Shown piece after piece: positions 58,601 through 64,000 of a stretch of DNA of 64,000 bases; position 1 is the stretch's first letter, and each line of letters opens with the position of its first letter. The stretch spans positions 6,947,836 through 7,011,835 of the forward strand of contig CALNVZ010003426.1 of NCBI GenBank assembly GCA_940671915.1, read 5' to 3'. Position numbers and translations under genes: made by a program. The notes below the pieces were generated by a model that searched no databases, was not told the origin of the DNA, and worked only from the letters and a program-made list of their open reading frames with translations. Origin of the DNA: Paracentrotus lividus (taxonomy: Eukaryota > Echinodermata > Echinoidea > Camarodonta > Echinidae).

Positions 58601-59965
58601 CAGTGTGTATCAATAAAAACGGGACAGTTTTGAAAAGTCTGTCAAAATTTCGTTTCAAATTATTATGTCTATATTTTGATGTTAATAGATGCTCTGAAGT
58701 CTTATCTTTCAAATGCCATTTAAAATATTAAGTTTCGTTCATGCTTGAGCGCACAAAGAACGTTTTTGTCGGGGGCTCAAAAAAAAAGGCTTGCGCACAA
58801 AATGGAAGAAAATGAGAAATACGATCATCAGACTTTTTGCTAATCAGCAGACTTACTCTTAACCCTTTCATTATCTTTGCCATTATTATCGAATTATGCT
58901 ATAAAAAATTATTAACAAAGCTATTTATTTAATTGAATTGTTTTTGTTTTTGTTTTTTTTTTTTCTTCACATGTTAATATGTTATCTTTTGGCATTGAAT
59001 ATTCCTTCAAACTAAAAAAAAAAAAGAGAGAGAGAGAACAAGAGAAAATTGTCAACCCAAGACAAGGGGATTTGGTTGGTTGGTTGATTATTTGATTGAA
59101 TGATTGCTTTGTTTGTTCGTTTGATTGTTTGATTGATGGATTGATTTATTAATTGATCGATTGATTGAATGAAGGATTGATAGATTGACCATTTTGAATG
59201 ATTGATCGTTTGATTAATGCATTTGTTTCTTTGAATGATTGATTGATTACTTTTTGATTGATTGTTCAAATGATTGATTAAATCGTTGGAAGAATCATAG
59301 GAAATCGACTCAAAAGACTAACATAAGTAATGACCAGTGAAAAGTAACAATCAATCCGAATGGGAGTACCTAATTCAGAATAATGATTCAGAATAAATAA
59401 TACCCTTTAAATTTAACCATTTTTAAAAAATATTTTTTTAATACCTCCGTCAAGAACTTTCCGTGTTCGCTAAGGCATGAACGAAACAAATAAACAAAGC
59501 AATCAATCAATCAATCAAATAAACAATCAATTAAACAACCAACCAAATCCCCTTTCTTATGGGTTGCCAAAAGAAAGTTTAAATGAATATTTATTGTAAA
59601 AAGATAACATATTAAAATGAAAACAAAACTGATAAAGTAAATAAATAGCTTTGAAAATGATTTTCAAATCATAATTCGAAAAAAAAAATGGCAAAGATAA
59701 AGAAAAAAATTAGAAGAAAACTGCTCATTAGCAAGAAGTCTGATGATCGTAATTCTCAATTTTTCCATTTGTGCGCAAGCCGTTTTTTGAGCCCCCGACA
59801 AAATGTTCTGTGTGTACTCAAGCATGAACGAAACTCATTATTTTTAATTGCATTTAAAAGATAGGACTTCAGAGCATCTATTAACATACAAATATAGACA
59901 TCATGATTTGAAACAAAATTTTGACAGACTTTTCAAAACTGTCCCGTTTTTATTGATACGCACTG
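58601..59965. mobile_element. 1365-bp foldback (Tc1-like ends) inserted in the LINE
   Basis: Flanked by TA on both sides (58599-58600 and 59966-59967). The left end cagtgtgtatcaataaaaac and right end gtttttattgatacgcactg are inverted, and the two halves are near-complete mirror images: ggggatttggttggttggtt near 59068 answers aaccaaccaaatcccctt near 59537. No transposase. The centre is near 59300. Confidence 0.9.
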
Positions 59966-60957
59966 TATAGACCATAATATTTTAATGAAAAAATTATATC
60001 ATTGTGGCATACGAGGTGTTCCCAATGAATGGATTGAAAATTATCTTAGCAATAGAAAACATTATGTAACAATACATTCTACAAACTCAAATATGTTAAA
60101 TATTGTTTGTGGTGTCCCGCAGGGTTCTATCTTTGGCCCATTACTATTTCTGATTTACATAAATGATATCCAGCGTTCATCAAATATACTAAATTTTAAA
60201 CAGTTTGCTGACGATACAAGTATTTTTTTTTACCCATAAAAACATTCCCTTTATTAATAGAACGCTTAACAAAGAATTAGAAAATGTGTACCAACGGTTA
60301 AGATGTAACGAGTTAATTATTAATATGTCCAAAACTAGCTTTATGATTTTTAGCAAAATGAATTATGATATTGAAGATATAAAAATCGAAATGGATAAAT
60401 CTCAATTATTACATAAAATTCATACCAGTTTTTTAGGTGTTCATATTGATGAATCTATGTCATGGAAATATCATTTAGAAGATGTTTGTTCTAAAGTTTC
60501 TCAAATTGTTGGTATTTTATACCGCCTGCGCAATCTGTTACCCGAAAAAATTATTCCTACTATCTACAATACCTTATTTTTACCTCACATATTATACTGC
60601 AATATAAATTGGGCTGGATGTCCTAAGTCATATTCTGATAGAGTTTTGAAAAAAAGCAATTCGTCTATACTTATATCAAAATCCTCGTATATCGCTCATT
60701 CTGCTCCGTTATTACATAAACTTAAAGTACTAAGTATTTACGACATTTTTCAACAACAAACTGGTATGTTCATGTATAAATGTAAAAACAATGTACTTCC
60801 TCATTATATTACTGATTTATTTCCTATCAATGCAAGTATCCATTCTTATCAAACTCGATCTTCTAATGATTTTCACTTTCCCAAAATACGTACATCCTAT
60901 GCAAAATCCACTCTCTGTTCTACCGGCCCAAAACTGTGGAGTTTTTTATCAAATTAA
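59966..60957 (+). pseudogene. LINE reverse transcriptase, second part and C-terminus
   Basis: Continues in frame from the first part (IDHNILMKKLYHCGIRGVPN), then GVPQGSIFGPLLFLIYINDI and the catalytic QFADDTSIFF. A one-base slip in the T run at 60221-60230 moves the frame; the rest (NMSKTSFMIFSK, FLGVHIDESMSWKYHLEDVC, RLRNLLPEKIIPTIYNTLFL, LWSFLSN) is open to the stop at 60955-60957. Features fit CR1/Jockey-like LINEs; the exact clade is not decided. Confidence 0.85.
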
Positions 60958-61471
60958 ACAAAACACTCAGTGTCACTCCGATGGTTTAAACGAAAAAAAA
61001 AAAAAAAAAAAAATACTTGATAGATACATTCCCTTAATCGAGCACAACCTTAGTAGAGTTTCCTTATCATTTTGTTGTTGTTTTCTTTATTTGTTTTGTT
61101 TTCACCTTTCTATTCTATTTAACGTAATATTTGATTGTAACCTCAATGTATTTTACATGTTTGGGTGCCAACGTTTTAAACGTTTTTTTTTTTGTCTTCC
61201 AGTTGGTTCCCTCCGCAGTAATAACGTCTTTTCTATTTCATCACATCGTAATAATTGTTCAGTTTTCTCATTTCAAATGTTATTGAATTATTATTGTATA
61301 TTATTGTACATGTTTTAATTTTGTTAGTATATGCAACGAACATATTGTACTTTTATTATTGTGGACAAATAAATGAATTGAATTGATTTGAATCTAAAGC
61401 AAAGAGTGGAGCACAGCACACTCAAATTACAAAAACAAAAATTATACATGTTGGAAAAAAAAAATTCAATA

Positions 61472-62294
61472 CACTGTCCATCATAAAGGTGGAACATTTT
61501 TTTTTTGCCGCTACAGCGACATGATTTTGCTCTGACTTTGATTTTTTGAATATGTTTGTCCCTGCTTTTACTTCTTGGGACCCTGGATATATCGTGGACA
61601 TTCTCCCAACCCTTCACGTGGACCTTTTTCCAAAAAAGTTTTGTCAACCCCTGTGATGCCCATTTTTGTCATTTGTTCTCATTTTGGGGCCCTTTTGGCC
61701 CCCCCCCCTCAGTCCTACCCCAGGAAACGCGACTGAGGTGTACTGTTTTGTATTGTTCCCCCTAAATTTTGTTTAGCCTTGATGACAAGGCTGTAAATAT
61801 TCATTATTGATGATATTTTATTTGATTTAAGTTTGGTTGAGATTTTACAATACAATTTAGGGAAGATAGAAATTTCCATGGTGTAAAAATGAATAAAATT
61901 AATGTTGAACCCCAATCAAAATAAATTTTGACCCCTCCCCTGGACAAAAGAGTCGAGCCTGTAACCATAAATCTAGATTTAATTTAAAGAACAATAAGAA
62001 ATCTCCACCTCAGACGTGTTTCCTTGGGGGTAGGACCGTGCTGAGGGCCTTGGTGGGTCGCGTGAACAAAAAAGTGCCCCAAAATAAGAAAAAATGACGA
62101 AAATGGCCATCTTCTGGGGTGACAAATTTTTTGGAAGAAAAATCCCCGGGAATGGTTGAGGGAGTGTCCAAGATATACCCAGGATCCCAGAAAGTGAAAG
62201 CGGTGACAAACACATTCAAGAAATTAAGAACGGAGCAACATAATGTCGCTTGAGCCAAAAAAAAAAAAATATTCCACCTTTATGACGAACAGTG
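61472..62294. mobile_element. 823-bp Tc1-like foldback MITE
   Basis: TA at 61470-61471 and 62295-62296. The left end cactgtccatcataaaggtg and the right end cacctttatgacgaacagtg are inverted copies. The inner arms match (gaccctggatatatcgtgga and ccaagatatacccaggatcc). Copy B has the unfilled site (ataaaatagtttctgctc near 14096). Confidence 0.85.
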
Positions 62295-63006
62295 TAGTTC
62301 TGCTCTTTTATAATTGGGGTAATTATATGGCTTTTCTTTCATTTATTTAAAACAAAAGTTAAATATGAGTGTATGTATTACAATTCATGTTCGAAATACT
62401 ATCATTTCTCAAAATATCGGTAGGTACATAAGAGTATCTCAAAAGATAAATGAAAACAACAAATGAAATGATTACAAGGTTGACGTACATCACTTCTAAT
62501 AAATACTCACGACGGCAAAGCCCATTCATATATTTGATTTTTTTTTTTTTTTTTACTGTATTGTTGCTTTTCTTTTTATCGTTTAGGCTTGCGAGATTAA
62601 TGGGCAGAAACATATTTCTCGGACAGCGAAATTATCATATATTCATATTTTTGATATATATTTCATTTTTTATATTTCTAAATCTAGGAATTTCATTTTT
62701 TTTTTATTCGTTATTATAATTTTGATTAATTTTCTAGTAGTTTTACTTCTTGTATTTCATTATTATTTATTTTGGAGTAGGTTATTGAGACGAAAATTCC
62801 ATTTTAAAACCTATTGTCGTTAAGTACCAGAAACTTTTTATAAAATTTGATTTGTGTACTGTACGTTGTCTACTCTTTTCCTGCTTATGTTGATTTCCCT
62901 GACCCCAATTTATTAGATTTTTTTTTTCAACAAACAATCATGATACTTTAATCCCTTTGATTAAAAGAATGTTTACAATAATTGTCTAACATAATCCTTA
63001 CTTCAG

Positions 63007-63195
63007 GAACAACAAGCATGAGGTTTTGATGCAGAAGTGGTCGAAACACAAATACCAAGAATGTCTGCAACTCCAACAACAACAACAGCAACAACAAAAA
63101 GAACAGCAACAATTACAACTACAACAACAGATAATTATTCAGGAACAGTCTAAGATTCCTACGCTCCATGAGATTAGTGATCAATCAACAGTACA
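63007..63195 (+). pseudogene. Truncated Gln-rich exon (C3)
   Basis: Homologous to the start of 14789-15770: acceptor cttacttcag, then NNKHEVLMQKWSKHKYQECL and a Gln-rich run. The alternative acceptor of copy B is lost here (acat for acag). After about 60 codons homology stops at the AGTGCT-rich repeat, and the next homologous part is the intron before an LRR exon. So most of the exon is deleted. Confidence 0.6.
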
Positions 63196-63290
63196 CTCAA
63201 AAAACGGAAGTGCTAATTTATGGGTGCTCGTATAGTGACTGCACTTGAAGTGCTAAATCAGCACCTGAAGTGTTGTTTTAGCATTTGTTA
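63193..63290. repeat. AGTGCT/AGCACT-rich repeat at a duplication junction
   Basis: Related to 9039-9156. It lies exactly where the Gln-rich exon breaks off and the next unit (copy D) begins. Confidence 0.5.
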
Positions 63291-63345
63291 GTCAAATGTA
63301 TCTGACTGGTTAGCTTAACCATTCATATTTTGTTTTTGTCCACAG

Positions 63346-63531
63346 ATTCAGACGCTCACGATTAACAAAACTTATAGATACACGCCAGTAGCTCCCGATC
63401 CATCGGTATGTAGTTTGCTTGGGAGGTTTCTCTGTCTCCTACCCTGTCTCACAGACTTGACGATTGACACTGGTATCACCTTCCCGAACCAGTTCTACGA
63501 AGAGGTTTCTGCTGGTGCTTCTTCCTCCAAG
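63346..63531 (+). CDS. LRR exon (D2)
   Basis: 62 codons, phase 0/0, acceptor gtccacag, donor aag/gtagac. Reads IQTLTINKTYRYTPVAPDP, then SLLGRFLCLLPCLTDLTID and ends YEEVSAGASSSK. A further tandem relative of 13635-13829 and 57299-57496. The following intron again matches copy B, with a deletion, to the end of the window. Confidence 0.75.
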
Positions 63532-63810
63532 GTAGACCGAAAGGTTGTTATGGTTATTACCGTTTTAGTTTTCATTTCATAGTTGCTTCATACTTTACAC
63601 ACTAGAGGTACAACACGGAATATCTTCAGATTTAGGTTCTTATCAATTGTTTCTTGATGTTTACCGATTATCGAACATTTTAAAGATAACAAATGATCTA
63701 AAGCAAAAAGTGGAGCACAGCACACTCAAATTATACTCTTATTGTGTACATCACTTTTATATAATAAATACTCACGACGTTAAAGCCCATTCATATAATT
63801 GACTTTTTTT

Positions 63811-63857
<47 letters not shown>

Positions 63858-64000
63858 GTATTGTTGCTTTTCTTTTTATTGTTAAGGCTTGAGAGATTAA
63901 TGGGCAGAAACAAATATCTCGGACAGCGAAATTATCATATATCCATATTTTTCATATATATTTAATTTTTTTATATCTCTATTTCTGAACACAACACAAA
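63532..64000. other. Intron of copy D, runs out of the window
   Basis: Matches the intron after exon B2 in parts (agaggtacaacacggaatat; tgagagattaatgggcagaa), with a long T run at 63808-63854. Confidence 0.7.

Larger units (their letters stand above)
57661..61390 (+). mobile_element. 5'-truncated LINE inserted in an NLR intron, itself interrupted
   Basis: Copy B reads aacaatgatctaaagc (about 13990) where this copy has aatgat, then 3.7 kb, then a tail aaatgaattgaattgattt and atctaaagc. Order inside: ORF1 end (57661-58070), reverse transcriptase part 1 (58287-58600), a foldback insertion, reverse transcriptase part 2 (59966-60957), 3' UTR and tail. Same orientation as the gene. Confidence 0.8.

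Overview
The window is eukaryotic and most likely echinoderm, probably sea urchin. It has AT-rich introns with GT/AG borders and very many foldback and MITE-type DNA elements. It also holds tRNA-derived SINEs and non-LTR retrotransposons. The genes are NOD-like receptor (NLR) genes with Death, NACHT and one-exon leucine-rich-repeat (LRR) modules, a family known to be greatly expanded in sea urchins. All gene-like sequence lies on the + strand. The assignment rests on gene family and gene structure only, since no species marker is visible.

Layout. (1) 185-6376 ('copy A') and 10406-16546 ('copy B') are the same 6.1-6.2 kb sequence in direct orientation. They carry the 3' part of one NLR-type gene: two LRR exons, a long Gln/Ser/Thr-rich exon and a 25-nt exon. 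Copy B has open exons. Copy A is full of single-base indels in exons and introns alike. Copy B runs into a 100-N gap, and copy A continues past the matching point, so one locus has probably been assembled twice. (2) 16647-29560 is a transposon-dense spacer: GCGCTTCGCGC satellites, a 3-kb foldback with arrays of an ACCCCCCGGACAATT-type unit, a CA/GA/CTA-rich region and a SINE. (3) 29667-41630 is the main gene. A 759-codon exon with about 30 eleven-residue repeats is followed by a short exon encoding a 2A-like (ribosome-skipping) motif ending DVELNPGP. A Death-domain exon, an 11-residue mini-exon, a large NACHT exon and several LRR exons follow. Most splice phases are fixed by clear sites; three later junctions required choosing among candidates. 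(4) 42108-50590 is nested foldback and MITE elements, including palindromic CACAGTGTG arrays. (5) 50600-64000 ('copies C and D') is homologous to copy B and carries more LRR exons. They may belong to the same NLR gene through a ~9 kb intron, or to a neighbouring paralogue. Its introns were inflated by insertions whose empty sites can be read in copy B. One is a 5'-truncated LINE that is itself split by a 1365-bp foldback.

How the parts fit together. The 2A-like motif would let one mRNA yield a separate ~801-residue repeat protein and a Death-NACHT-LRR receptor starting with proline. 2A-like motifs near the N-terminus of sea urchin NLRs are established. I know of no description of a large 33-bp-repeat ORF in frame upstream of one, so this is the strongest candidate for a new system. 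Everything here comes from reading the sequence; no search or alignment program was run.
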